64,000 nucleotides of DNA, from contig JBEKPS010000001.1 in NCBI GenBank assembly GCA_049520515.1, positions 434,001-498,000 of the forward strand. The letters run 5' to 3'. The position numbers were made by a program, and so were the translations under genes. The notes under the pieces were generated by a model. It saw nothing but the letters and a program-made list of their open reading frames with translations. It ran no database searches and was not told the DNA's origin. Shown one piece after another: positions 43,373 through 51,536 of this stretch. The stretch comes from JAFAMS01 sp049520515. Lineage in GTDB: Bacteria > Vulcanimicrobiota > Vulcanimicrobiia > Vulcanimicrobiales > Vulcanimicrobiaceae. Numbering within the stretch: the first letter of the stretch is position 1; every line of letters begins with the position of its first letter.

Positions 43373-44722
43373 ATGCCAATCGAAGAGGCCGATCTGATCG
43401 TCGTCGGCGCCGGCCAAGGCGGCGTTCCGCTGGCGGTCGATTTCGCGAAAGCCGGAAAGCACGTCGTGCTCTTCGAGCGCAAGCATCTGGGCGGGACGTG
43501 CGTCAATGTCGGTTGCACGCCGTCCAAAGCGTTCTTGGCCTCTGCGCACAACGCGGGCCGCGCGCGCGCCGCTGCAGAGATCGGCGTGCACTGCGAGATC
43601 ACGATCGACACGCGCGCGATCATGCGGCGCGTGCACGAGATTCAGCGAGATTGGCACGACGGCGTCGAGCGCAAGCTATCGGACGCAGGCGTGCACGTCG
43701 TCATGGGCGAGGCGCGATTCGTCGGCGAACGAACGCTCGAAGCCGAAGGTTATACCGCGCACGCACCGATCGTCGTGATCGATACGGGGACGAGTCCGGC
43801 CTGTCCGCCGATCGACGGCCTCAGCGACCTGCCGTATCTCACGAACGAGACGTTTTTCGAACTCGACGATTTGCCGAAGAGCATCGTCGTGATCGGCGGC
43901 GGTTATGTCGGACTCGAGCTTGGTCAGGGGATGCAGCGGCTCGGAACGGACGTGACGATTCTCGAGACCGGAAGCCGGTTGATTCCGCGCGAGGATCCCG
44001 ATGCGACCGACGTGCTGGCGAAAGCGCTACGCGATGACGGTGTCGATCTGCGCGTCGGCAAGAGCGCGTCGTGCGTGAGTCGCGGCGACAAACTCTGCGT
44101 TCGGATTGAGGGCGGCACGGAGATCGAGACCGATGCGATTCTCGTCGCGGCCGGACGGACGCCGAATACGGACGCACTCGACTGTGCGAAATCAGGGATC
44201 GAACTCGACGAGCGAAAATTTGTGAAAGTCGATCAGCATTTGCGCACGACCTGTGAAGGCGTGTACGCCCTCGGCGAAGTCGCGGGCCAGCCCGCGTTTA
44301 CGCATGTTGCGTGGGAAGACTACCGGCGCGTCAAGGCCGTCATCGAAGGCGGGACACGCACGCGAGATGATCGCGTCCTCGCCTACTCGACCTTCACGGA
44401 GCCGCAGCTCGGGCGCGTCGGCATGAACGAAGTGGAAGCCAAACGCAAAGGCCGCGACGTGCGCGTCGTCACCTACCCACTTGACGAAGACGCGCGTGGC
44501 GTCGAATGGAACCTGACGCGCGGCTTCTATCGCCTCGTCGTCGACGCGAAGAGCGACGCGATCCTCGGCGCGACGCTCGTCGGCTACGAAGCCGGCGAGA
44601 TCGTGCACACGATTCTCGCGCACATGGAGGCCGGCTCGACCTGGCGCGTCCTCGAACGCTCCGTGCACATCCACCCGACGTTTAACGAAGGGCTTCCGTC
44701 GCTGGCACGACTATTGCTGTAA
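43373..44722 (+). CDS. Pyridine nucleotide-disulfide oxidoreductase (dihydrolipoamide dehydrogenase/mercuric reductase-like)
   Basis: Flavoprotein of 449 residues. The FAD-binding start is IVVGAGQGGVPLA, the redox-active disulfide CVNVGCTPSK (near residues 43-48), the NAD(P) fold VVIGGGYVGLELG and the C-terminal HIHPTFNEGLP supplies the His-Glu pair that serves the disulfide. Without lipoyl-enzyme genes nearby, it may be a stand-alone disulfide or metal reductase. ATG 43373 follows AAGGAG. It lies 12 bp after the ABC-2 permease gene. Confidence 0.88.
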   Translation: MPIEEADLIVVGAGQGGVPLAVDFAKAGKHVVLFERKHLGGTCVNVGCTPSKAFLASAHNAGRARAAAEIGVHCEITIDTRAIMRRVHEIQRDWHDGVERKLSDAGVHVVMGEARFVGERTLEAEGYTAHAPIVVIDTGTSPACPPIDGLSDLPYLTNETFFELDDLPKSIVVIGGGYVGLELGQGMQRLGTDVTILETGSRLIPREDPDATDVLAKALRDDGVDLRVGKSASCVSRGDKLCVRIEGGTEIETDAILVAAGRTPNTDALDCAKSGIELDERKFVKVDQHLRTTCEGVYALGEVAGQPAFTHVAWEDYRRVKAVIEGGTRTRDDRVLAYSTFTEPQLGRVGMNEVEAKRKGRDVRVVTYPLDEDARGVEWNLTRGFYRLVVDAKSDAILGATLVGYEAGEIVHTILAHMEAGSTWRVLERSVHIHPTFNEGLPSLARLLL

Positions 44723-44750
44723 AACTAACTGCTTTCTTGGAGGGGACATC

Positions 44751-45197
44751 ATGAAAAGCTTTATGGTCCGTCTCATCGCTATTTCCGGCATCGCAGCCGT
44801 CGCATTTTTCGCGGGGCTTAGCACAGGCCGCGCGCAGGCGCCGATGATGGGCTGGGGTCCGGCCGTCATCCACGTCTCGCAAATGATGGACGCCGATTTC
44901 CCGCCGCCGGCTGTACCCGGTGCTGCGCGCGTGAAAGTCGTCGGCCGCCTCGACACGGGCGTCGTCCAAATCCAAATGGGCGCGACGAAAAAGCACTATC
45001 ACACCAACTCGAACGAAGCGCAATATATCCTGAAAGGCTCCGGAATGTTCTGGCTCGGCGACAAACAGGTTGCCGTTGGCCCGGGCGACCTGATCGTCAT
45101 CCCGAAGGGCACAAATCACGGCATGGATTCAGACTATGAAGCAATCGCGTTCAAGTCACCGCCGCAAGCGCCCGACGATATCCACCAAGTGCCGTAA
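44751..45197 (+). CDS. Exported cupin protein
   Basis: A 148-residue protein with a signal peptide (VAFFAGLSTGRAQA) and a single cupin domain. Motif 1 reads KKHYHTNSNEAQYIL (two His and Glu as metal ligands) and motif 2 PKGTNHGMD (third His), so a metal site is complete. GGAGGGG lies 8-9 bases before ATG 44751. Likely a periplasmic binding or enzymatic cupin; the ligand is unknown. Confidence 0.8.
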   Translation: MKSFMVRLIAISGIAAVAFFAGLSTGRAQAPMMGWGPAVIHVSQMMDADFPPPAVPGAARVKVVGRLDTGVVQIQMGATKKHYHTNSNEAQYILKGSGMFWLGDKQVAVGPGDLIVIPKGTNHGMDSDYEAIAFKSPPQAPDDIHQVP

Positions 45198-45199
45198 TT

Positions 45200-45256
45200 G
45201 TCATCCTGAGCGTAGGTGCGCGTAGCGCACCGTAGTCGAAGGACCGCGGAGATGAC
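45200..45256. repeat. Palindromic intergenic repeat element
   Basis: The gap between two convergent genes is bounded by GTCATC (45200-45205) and GATGAC (45251-45256), and contains the perfect hairpin GGTGCGC-GTA-GCGCACC (45215-45231). The phrases GTCATCCTGAGCGTAGG and GTAGTCGAAGGACC resemble a family of intergenic repeats common in several environmental phyla. Partial copies are at 53417-53460. Confidence 0.55.
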
Positions 45257-45271
45257 GCGGGCTGCGCTAAT

Positions 45272-46387
45272 CTACGAAGACAGTTTTTGGGAGTCGAGCA
45301 TTACCGTCGTGCGAGAACTGGTGATTGCGGGATCGATCAGCGTCTTGATGCGCTTAGCGCGGCCTTCGGCCATCGGGACGAGTCCATCGTCGACGAGGCG
45401 TTCGAGCGGGATGGCCGAGGGCGCGACATGCGACCACAGCGTTTGATCGTTGGCCAGCAGCTTGATCGCAGCCGGAACATCTTCATCTGAGGCGAGTCCG
45501 TTGGAGCCGATGATCGCGACTTCTTTGAGCGTCACGCGCCGTGCGTCGAGATTGACGCGGTTCGCAGCGATGCCGATCGTCACGACGGTTCCGCCCGGCT
45601 CGACGAGCGCGATCGCCGTATCGAATCCGGCTTCGCTTCCCGTTGCTTCGAAGACGAGCGTCGGCGTAATCCCGCGCTTTGTGAGCTCGCGACGAATCGC
45701 TTCGGTGTCGGCACCGCGCAGCGTCGCTTCCGCGCCGAGCTTACGCGCAACCGCGAGCCGCTCAGCCGAGAGATCGACCGCAATGACACGCGCGCCAAAG
45801 TTCGAGAGCGCGTAGATTAAGAACGTTCCGATTCCGCCCGCGCCGATAACAAGCGCATCTTCATTGTCTTGCGGACGTGCGCGACGCACGGCGTGGTTGG
45901 CAACAGCCATCGGCTGCACAAGCGCGGCGACATCGGGGCTCAGGGGGTCGGCACGCACGAGAATGTGCGAGGGGACACTCACGTATTCGGCGAGCGCGCC
46001 ATTGCGTTGAATGCCGACGCTCGCTTGCCAATGGCAGATGCTCGTGCGACCTGCGCGGCATTGCGCGCAAATTCCGCACCACAGCGCCGCTCCGGTGACG
46101 ACGAGCTCGCCGACCTTCAAATCGGTCGCGACGTACTCGCCAATCTCTTCGATCCATCCGGAGAACTCGTGCCCCGGGATGATCGGGCCGATGTGACCCG
46201 TCATCGGGTGCCGCGCGGTGAGCGGATACTGCTTAGGACCCGCTACGAACTCGCTCGCATCGGTTCCGCAGATCCCGGTCGCATTGACGCGCACGAGAAT
46301 TTCGCCCTGCGTTGCCACGGGGCGTTGAACTTCTTCGATTCTGATATCATGCGGTCCGTAGTAAACCGCAGCTCGCATCCCTGCCAT
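45272..46387 (-). CDS. Zinc-dependent alcohol dehydrogenase (MDR family)
   Basis: Medium-chain dehydrogenase of 371 residues. Catalytic zinc ligands are in GICGTD and IIPGHEFSG; the four structural-zinc cysteines are in CGICAQC...SIC near residues 108-122. The cofactor fold is VIGAGGIGTFLIYA with VDLSAERLAVARK, whose Asp suggests NAD. It resembles butanediol, sorbitol and threonine dehydrogenases; the substrate is open. ATG 46387 or 46378 (after AGGG). Confidence 0.88.
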   Translation of the reverse strand: MAGMRAAVYYGPHDIRIEEVQRPVATQGEILVRVNATGICGTDASEFVAGPKQYPLTARHPMTGHIGPIIPGHEFSGWIEEIGEYVATDLKVGELVVTGAALWCGICAQCRAGRTSICHWQASVGIQRNGALAEYVSVPSHILVRADPLSPDVAALVQPMAVANHAVRRARPQDNEDALVIGAGGIGTFLIYALSNFGARVIAVDLSAERLAVARKLGAEATLRGADTEAIRRELTKRGITPTLVFEATGSEAGFDTAIALVEPGGTVVTIGIAANRVNLDARRVTLKEVAIIGSNGLASDEDVPAAIKLLANDQTLWSHVAPSAIPLERLVDDGLVPMAEGRAKRIKTLIDPAITSSRTTVMLDSQKLSS

Positions 46388-46478
46388 TAATTAACTTGCG
46401 ACACGCTCTTCTAGATGTGTGGTGACGACCTTAAGCCAGCCACCGCGAATTCAGTGCGGAAGCCTTGTCTGGGGCGTT

Positions 46479-46499
46479 CCTTAGAATATCGGTCTAAGG
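46479..46499. repeat. Inverted repeat upstream of the dehydrogenase gene
   Basis: CCTTAGA (46479-46485) and TCTAAGG (46493-46499) are a perfect 7-bp inverted repeat with a 7-base spacer in the 123-bp gap before the dehydrogenase gene. With no T-run it looks more like an operator than a terminator. Confidence 0.4.
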
Positions 46500-46510
46500 A
46501 GTGTTCCCGT

Positions 46511-47440
46511 TTACCGGCCAGAGGCAGCTCTTACGCAATTCTGCCCTTCTGGAGCCTCAAGGCAGGCTTGTCCAGGTATGCGAGCTTGCTTCACAACGTC
46601 ATCGATCGCCGAAACGACGGCCTTCGGCCGGTCGAGCTGTATATCGTGACCTGACCGTTCGACCACGATGTCGACGCCGAGGCTCGACTGCGCCGCAATT
46701 TCGTCGTGCATCGATTTCCAAAGCTGCCAGAAGGCGAGCTTCTGTTCGTGCGTCGCGACGATTTCAGAACCGTCCATCGTCCGGCGGGCGGTCAGAACGA
46801 CGAGCGGCAGATGACCATAACCGTGGCCGGCATCGCGGACTTCGTTTAAGGTGCCGACATACGAGCGCATCTCGGAAACCGCCTCACGGCATTTCTGCGA
46901 CGTCGGTGCGCAGGATTCAAACGGAACAAGGCCTGTGGCAAAAGAGCGCTGGATGGCCGGGCTGATCGATTCAAAGCGCCGGATGTCGGTTGTCGGATCG
47001 ACGAGGACCATGCCCGCGACCTCGCGCCGGTACTTCGACGCGTACAGCCGCGCATAGAGTCCGCCGAACGATTGCCCGACCATGACGTATGGAGGCTGCA
47101 CACCGGCGCGTTTCAGCAACGTGTGCAAGTCGGCGACGATCGCGTCCGCATCGCGCGGCATTGGCCCGGAGTCGCTGAAACCCAGGCCGGCGCGGTCATA
47201 CGAGCACACCCGCGTGGTCCTCGCAACCGATGGCAGCACGTACTTCCAAACGCGGTTTGATGTGCCCCATCCCGATTCGAGGATCACGACCGGCGAGCCG
47301 TTGCCGTTACAATAGATATCGAGATCCCGGCCACCGATATCGACCATCGTCTGCGGTTGCGCATAGGGCGATCGTGCGGCAAGAAAAGCCACGACGAGGA
47401 CGGCCACGGCAACCAGGCCGGCGAGACGCGCAAGAAACAC
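46511..47440 (-). CDS. Exported alpha/beta hydrolase
   Basis: A 309-residue alpha/beta-fold hydrolase with an N-terminal membrane/signal segment (LAGLVAVAVLVVAFLAA). ILESGWGTSNRVW supplies the oxyanion strand, YDRAGLGFSDSG the next loop, VGQSFGG the nucleophile serine and SGHDIQLDRP the base histidine. No ATG precedes the signal segment; GTG 47440 is chosen, with GTG 47485 as alternative. It is divergent from the 47555 gene. Substrate unknown. Confidence 0.78.
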   Translation of the reverse strand: MFLARLAGLVAVAVLVVAFLAARSPYAQPQTMVDIGGRDLDIYCNGNGSPVVILESGWGTSNRVWKYVLPSVARTTRVCSYDRAGLGFSDSGPMPRDADAIVADLHTLLKRAGVQPPYVMVGQSFGGLYARLYASKYRREVAGMVLVDPTTDIRRFESISPAIQRSFATGLVPFESCAPTSQKCREAVSEMRSYVGTLNEVRDAGHGYGHLPLVVLTARRTMDGSEIVATHEQKLAFWQLWKSMHDEIAAQSSLGVDIVVERSGHDIQLDRPKAVVSAIDDVVKQARIPGQACLEAPEGQNCVRAASGR

Positions 47441-47518
47441 TGCTTCTTTGTGCCCAATCTCTGCATGAATTCCCAGCAAAAGCACAGGAAATTCTAGTCT
47501 CCCAGAAATGAAAAATGA

Positions 47519-47547
47519 TTGCTTGGCTGCATTCCGTGGGATAAAAT
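47519..47547 (+). promoter_or_regulatory. Promoter of the 47555 gene
   Basis: TTGCTT (47519-47524), 17-bp spacer, TAAAAT (47542-47547). The expected transcription start falls within a base or two of ATG 47555, so the mRNA may have almost no leader, although GAGG (47549-47552) could serve as an RBS if transcription begins slightly upstream. Confidence 0.58.
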
Positions 47548-47554
47548 AGAGGCA

Positions 47555-48013
47555 ATGAATACTACCCCACGACGCGCACCCGCCATCGCACTGTTGGCGT
47601 TCGCCATAACGACCCTCGGTATGCTTGCGCCGCATGCCGCGCTCGCGCAACAAGCTCAGCAGCCGCTTCCGTCCTACGCTAAGCCAGGCTACGCGACGTC
47701 AGAACAAACGATTCGTGGACGCGTAACCGTCGTCAACGGGACGTACATGGAGATCGCTGATACCAACGGTTACACCGATCGGATTCAGCTCCATCAAGGT
47801 ACGATCATCAATCCGACGGGGATTCGCCTTGCGCCAGGTATGACGGTCACGATCATGGGCCACACGAGCGGCACTATGTTCCTCGCGAACGAGATCGATA
47901 CGCCGTATCAATCCGGCCCCGATTACGCCTATGGTCCTTATCCCTACTATCCGGTCTACGGACCGCCGGTCTACTTCGGAGTTGGTTTCGGCTACCACGG
48001 ATGGTGGCGCTAG
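47555..48013 (+). CDS. Secreted DUF5666-like protein with Tyr/Pro/Gly tail
   Basis: A 152-residue exported protein: signal peptide (ITTLGMLAPHAALAQQ), a beta domain patterned IRGRVTVVNGTYMEIAD...GMTVTIMGHTSGTMFLANEI similar to the protein at 22593, and a tail of aromatic and Pro/Gly residues (YAYGPYPYYPVYGPP) ending YHGWWR. Such tails often mediate surface contacts. Function unknown. Its stop interlocks with that of the convergent DUF302 gene (CTAG). Confidence 0.72.
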   Translation: MNTTPRRAPAIALLAFAITTLGMLAPHAALAQQAQQPLPSYAKPGYATSEQTIRGRVTVVNGTYMEIADTNGYTDRIQLHQGTIINPTGIRLAPGMTVTIMGHTSGTMFLANEIDTPYQSGPDYAYGPYPYYPVYGPPVYFGVGFGYHGWWR

Positions 48014-48378
48014 GCGATCGAACTCGCCAGCGTATCGAGAGCTTTGTCCATATTGGCGATGCGTGGATCGCCTTCGATTCCATAACGTTTCGCGACATCG
48101 AGCATTGATGCGTACGCAATGCTCGTCTTGCCACCGTCTTCCCACACAACAATCTTGAGCGGAAGTTCGAGCGCGAAGAGCGGATGCGCGTCCATGAGGG
48201 GCGTGCCGCCCTTAGGATTGCCGAACACGATCAGCGTCGTCGGCCGTAAGCTCATACCCACGCCTGCGGCGGCTTTGGCTTGATCGATCGTATCGAAGAT
48301 CACGTTGCCCGCGTCGGTTATCGTTTTTGAGAGACGCGCGACAGTCTCTGCGTAGCCGTATTTGCTTTGCTTTTCCAT
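48010..48378 (-). CDS. DUF302 family protein
   Basis: A 122-residue DUF302 protein: AETVARLSKTITDAGNVIFDTIDQAKAAAGVGMSLRPTTLIVFGNPKGGTPLM is the family core, and the second half (LPLKIVVWEDGGKTSIAY) completes it. The biochemical function is not known. It starts one base after the stop of the upstream dienelactone-hydrolase-like gene. Confidence 0.87.
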   Translation of the reverse strand: MEKQSKYGYAETVARLSKTITDAGNVIFDTIDQAKAAAGVGMSLRPTTLIVFGNPKGGTPLMDAHPLFALELPLKIVVWEDGGKTSIAYASMLDVAKRYGIEGDPRIANMDKALDTLASSIA

Positions 48379-48379
48379 C

Positions 48380-49051
48380 TCAGTTCCTGGCTTGATTGTC
48401 GAGGTAGTGGTGGAGCGTGTCGAGCGTTCGAGTCCACGCGTCAGCCGAATCTGCTTCCCGAAAATTTTGCGTCGCCAGATTGAAGCCGTGATGCGCGTTT
48501 GGATACTCGACGAGCTCGAACAGTTTGCCGAGCTGCTGCGCGTAGGACTGCAACGCGCGCGCAGTTTCAATGAAACAGCAGGCATTATACGTGTCTTTAA
48601 CGCCTGCGTAAACGACGATCGGCACATCGAATCGCCGAACGAACGTCTTGACGTCCTTAAAACCGGGCAATATGAAATCCGTCTCGGGGTAGTAGGCGAC
48701 AACGACCGCGACGTGCTTCGGCTTCGTCGCTGCGTGATCGAGCGCGCCGCCGCCGCCCTGTGAAAATCCGATCACCGCGACTTTCCCGGGCAGTGCATGC
48801 GGCGAAGCTTGCACGCGCGCAATCGCAAGATCCAAGCGCGCATCGCCTTGCCGGTCACGGTTGAGAATGTCTTTGCCGTCGAGAAGAACGACGTAGTATC
48901 CGGCAGCGGCCAAATGCTGTGCGTACGATACGTACAGCGGCGGACCCGAATGTCCGGACAGCATGATGACGGCGCGTCCTTGTCCAGATGGAGGCGTGTA
49001 TTCTGTTTGCGTAGGCGCTGCCAGGAGCAGCGCGACGAGCGCGATCAACAC
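48380..49051 (-). CDS. Dienelactone hydrolase-like protein
   Basis: Alpha/beta hydrolase of 223 residues with a short signal-like start (LIALVALLLAAPTQ). VIGFSQGGGGA holds the nucleophile (Ser where dienelactone hydrolases have Cys), AGVKDTYN the aspartate and NAHHGFN the histidine. The family acts on esters and lactones. GTG 49051 overlaps the STAS gene by 7 bp, so they are coupled, as is the DUF302 gene downstream. Confidence 0.82.
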   Translation of the reverse strand: MLIALVALLLAAPTQTEYTPPSGQGRAVIMLSGHSGPPLYVSYAQHLAAAGYYVVLLDGKDILNRDRQGDARLDLAIARVQASPHALPGKVAVIGFSQGGGGALDHAATKPKHVAVVVAYYPETDFILPGFKDVKTFVRRFDVPIVVYAGVKDTYNACCFIETARALQSYAQQLGKLFELVEYPNAHHGFNLATQNFREADSADAWTRTLDTLHHYLDNQARN

Positions 49052-49383
49052 GTCTTCGCCGCCGCGACCGAAGGAAAGATCGCGATGAACTTATGAGCTC
49101 CCGAGACCTCCAAGATGCGTCGAATGTTGCCGTGCTGACCGACCACCAAGCACAACTTGCCTTCCGTCGACTGTTGCCAACGAAAGAGCGTCGAAATTCC
49201 GGTCGAATCGATATATGCGCAGCCCGAAAGATCGACGATGACGCGCGGCGCGCCGTTCGCGCGCTCGAGTGCCGCGCTGAAATCCGGCGTCGTAAAAATA
49301 TCGATGTCGCCGGTTACCGCGATGGTGTGTTGAGATGCGTCGGCATGATGCTCGACGGAAAACGGGTTCCGGGGCGGCTCCAT
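49045..49383 (-). CDS. STAS-domain anti-sigma factor antagonist
   Basis: A 112-residue STAS protein of the SpoIIAA/RsbV type. IVDLSGCAYIDSTGISTLFRW contains the serine that partner kinases phosphorylate (Ser in IDSTG), so it should function in a partner switch. The corresponding ATPase may be the protein at 54098, 5 kb away. No sigma factor gene is in the window. It heads a short operon with two metabolic genes. Confidence 0.88.
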   Translation of the reverse strand: MEPPRNPFSVEHHADASQHTIAVTGDIDIFTTPDFSAALERANGAPRVIVDLSGCAYIDSTGISTLFRWQQSTEGKLCLVVGQHGNIRRILEVSGAHKFIAIFPSVAAAKTC

Positions 49384-49401
49384 TCTTGCTTCCTTGTTCC
49401 C

Positions 49402-49956
49402 TTAAATGACAACAAGATAGCGGACCACCTTTTTCGTGCGGTTCTCGAATGCGTTACCGCTCTCAACGGACATGTGGACGCAGTCGCCGGCCTTCGCTTC
49501 GACGCGCTCCCCGCCGATCGTCAGCGATAGGGTTCCGTCGAGCACGACAATGTGCTGTGTGTACGCCTGAACTTTCCACGCGTCGAACCCGACACGCGCG
49601 CCGGGCGGTAACTCGATCTCGACAATTTCGATCGGCGAGCCGGTCTGCGGCGGGGAAACGATGCGGCGAACGTAGCCCGTCTCAGGATCCCGCCACGTGA
49701 CTTGTTCGGCGCGGCGAATAAGGGCGTGCGGTGCTCGTTCAGCATCTGCCATGAGCCCGGAAAGCGTGAGACCGAGACCCGAACACAATTTCCCGAGCAG
49801 CGCGGCCGTCGGGCTGCTCTCGATACGCTCGATCTTCGAGATCATCGAGCGGCTGACGCCGGCGCGAATTGCGAGATCTTCGAGGCTCAAGCCCAGCTCT
49901 TCGCGCCGGCCGCGGATCCGTTCTCCGATGCGGCGGTCGAGAAGTTGGCCATCCAT
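49402..49956 (-). CDS. XRE-family regulator with C-terminal cupin
   Basis: Transcription regulator of 184 residues: an N-terminal helix-turn-helix (RIRGRREELGLSLEDLAIRAGVSRSMISKIER, written across residues 12-44) and a C-terminal cupin (about 110-184) that probably senses a small ligand. The same architecture occurs in PuuR-like and amino-acid-responsive regulators. It is divergent from a GNAT gene 42 bp away, which is the likeliest target along with its own promoter. Confidence 0.87.
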   Translation of the reverse strand: MDGQLLDRRIGERIRGRREELGLSLEDLAIRAGVSRSMISKIERIESSPTAALLGKLCSGLGLTLSGLMADAERAPHALIRRAEQVTWRDPETGYVRRIVSPPQTGSPIEIVEIELPPGARVGFDAWKVQAYTQHIVVLDGTLSLTIGGERVEAKAGDCVHMSVESGNAFENRTKKVVRYLVVI

Positions 49957-49998
49957 CCAAAAGGAATTTCATCCCTTATAGTGGATTCCCCTCGTCCC

Positions 49999-50547
49999 AT
50001 GGCACGAGAAATCTTCGTTCGGAACGCGTCACTCGACGACGCCGCGGCCTTCGCTGCGATCTACGAGCCGTACGTTTCGTCTTCGCCGATTTCGTTCGAA
50101 GAAGTTGCGCCGAGTGCCGATGAGATGTCGCGACGTGTCGCGACCGTACTCGCGTACGCGCCGTGGCTATGCGCCATCGTCGAGGACACGATCGCCGGTT
50201 ATGCATACGCATCGCGTCACGCGGAACGCGCCGGTTACCGCTGGTCGATCGACGTCTCCGTCTACATCGACGAACGCTTTCATCGCCGCGGAATCGGGCG
50301 AACGCTCTACAACGAACTGTTGCCGATCGTCGAGCGGCTCAACTATCGCCGTGCCTACGCCGGTGTTACGCTTCCCAATGAGGGCAGCGTCGCGTTACAT
50401 CGCGCGTTTGGATTCGAGCTCATCGGCACGTATAAGCGCGTCGGTTGGAAGCAAGGCAAATGGTACGATGTCGCATGGTTCGGCCGCGATATCGGAGCCG
50501 ACGACGGCGCTAAGCCCGCTGAACCAATTTTATTCTCATCGCTTTAA
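49999..50547 (+). CDS. GNAT acetyltransferase, phosphinothricin/MnaT-type
   Basis: N-acetyltransferase of 182 residues close to the phosphinothricin/methionine-sulfoximine group: RWSIDVSVYIDERFHRRGIG (acetyl-CoA loop), YAGVTLPNEGSVALHRAFGF and WKQGKWYDVAWF are all group hallmarks. Natural substrates of such enzymes are amino-acid analogues. ATG 49999 is preferred; GTG 49981 is possible. The divergent XRE-cupin gene may regulate it. Its stop interlocks with that of the glycosylase gene (TTAA, 50544-50547). Confidence 0.85.
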   Translation: MAREIFVRNASLDDAAAFAAIYEPYVSSSPISFEEVAPSADEMSRRVATVLAYAPWLCAIVEDTIAGYAYASRHAERAGYRWSIDVSVYIDERFHRRGIGRTLYNELLPIVERLNYRRAYAGVTLPNEGSVALHRAFGFELIGTYKRVGWKQGKWYDVAWFGRDIGADDGAKPAEPILFSSL

Positions 50548-51536
50548 CGTTTTGGGCCGCGGTTGTTGCCGCCGCCGCCGCCACGGCGCGGCCCGCGACT
50601 TTGCGGCGGTCGACGCGGTGGAAGCGGACGCGGCATCGGGCGCGGCGCAGGCGGAACGTCGCCTCCGAATTCGAGTTGACCGCTCGATTCAAGCCGGCCG
50701 AGCAACAAGTGGTAGTACAACATGCCGCGTTGCTCGCCAAGCGCATCGAGAATCGGCTCGACGCGAATATTCGGATCGCCGGAAAGATCGCTGAGCGCGC
50801 GCGCGACGCCTGAATCTTCCATCGGAAAGACATCGAGCCGTCCGAGTCCGCGCAAGCAAATGACCGCTGCCGTCCACGGACCGATGCCGCGCAACACGAT
50901 CAGGCGTTGCAGCACGTCGCTCGTCGACAGCTTCTCAAGCTCGGATTCTTGCAGCGTTCCGTTGATGAGCGCATCCGCGTTGGTATTGAGCGCGAGCTCT
51001 TTGCCTTCCGAAATACCGAGTGCGCGCAACTGTTTGCTTTTCGCCGCGAGCCAATCCTCGGGTGTGAAGAACGGATGGTATTTCCGCCCCTGATGCTCGA
51101 TCGGTTTGGTCAGATGCTCGACGACGCGGCGTAAAATCGCCGAGGCGGCGTGAATGCTGACTTGCTGAAAGATGATCGCGTTGACGATCGCTTCCCAGAG
51201 CGTCGGATATCGTGGCGGTTTGATGCCGCGCATCCGCGTTGCAATCGCATCGAGCCATGGAATCGCTTTGACCGAGCGATAGAACGGCCGCAGATCGTAT
51301 TCGGGTTGTAGCATCCGTACCGTGAGCGCCGACGCATCGAAATCAGCATCCCCGAGCGTGCGCACGTCGAGCGGAGAGTCGCGTTTCGCCTGCCGGACGA
51401 CGACCAGCGCGCCGCGATGCGCACGGATGAAACCGTCCTGCGCGCTGAACGTGTCGACAACGTTTGTCGAGAGCCGCCGCAGCGCGTTTGCGGTAAGGTC
51501 GAGCCGAAAGGGAGCGCGAACCGGAACCGTTGCCAT
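50544..51536 (-). CDS. DNA-3-methyladenine glycosylase (AlkA-like, HhH-GPD) with Pro/Arg/Gly tail
   Basis: Base-excision repair glycosylase of 330 residues. The helix-hairpin-helix VLRGIGPWTAAVICLRGLG and the following VFPMEDSG, with the catalytic aspartate, mark the AlkA group; the N-terminal APFRLDLTANALRRLS also fits. The last 45 residues are a disordered Pro/Arg/Gly tail (PPRRPPQSRGPRRGGGGG), unusual for this family. Its ATG (51534-51536) overlaps the ATG of the divergent permease gene in the tetranucleotide CATG. Confidence 0.88.
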   Translation of the reverse strand: MATVPVRAPFRLDLTANALRRLSTNVVDTFSAQDGFIRAHRGALVVVRQAKRDSPLDVRTLGDADFDASALTVRMLQPEYDLRPFYRSVKAIPWLDAIATRMRGIKPPRYPTLWEAIVNAIIFQQVSIHAASAILRRVVEHLTKPIEHQGRKYHPFFTPEDWLAAKSKQLRALGISEGKELALNTNADALINGTLQESELEKLSTSDVLQRLIVLRGIGPWTAAVICLRGLGRLDVFPMEDSGVARALSDLSGDPNIRVEPILDALGEQRGMLYYHLLLGRLESSGQLEFGGDVPPAPRPMPRPLPPRRPPQSRGPRRGGGGGNNRGPKR

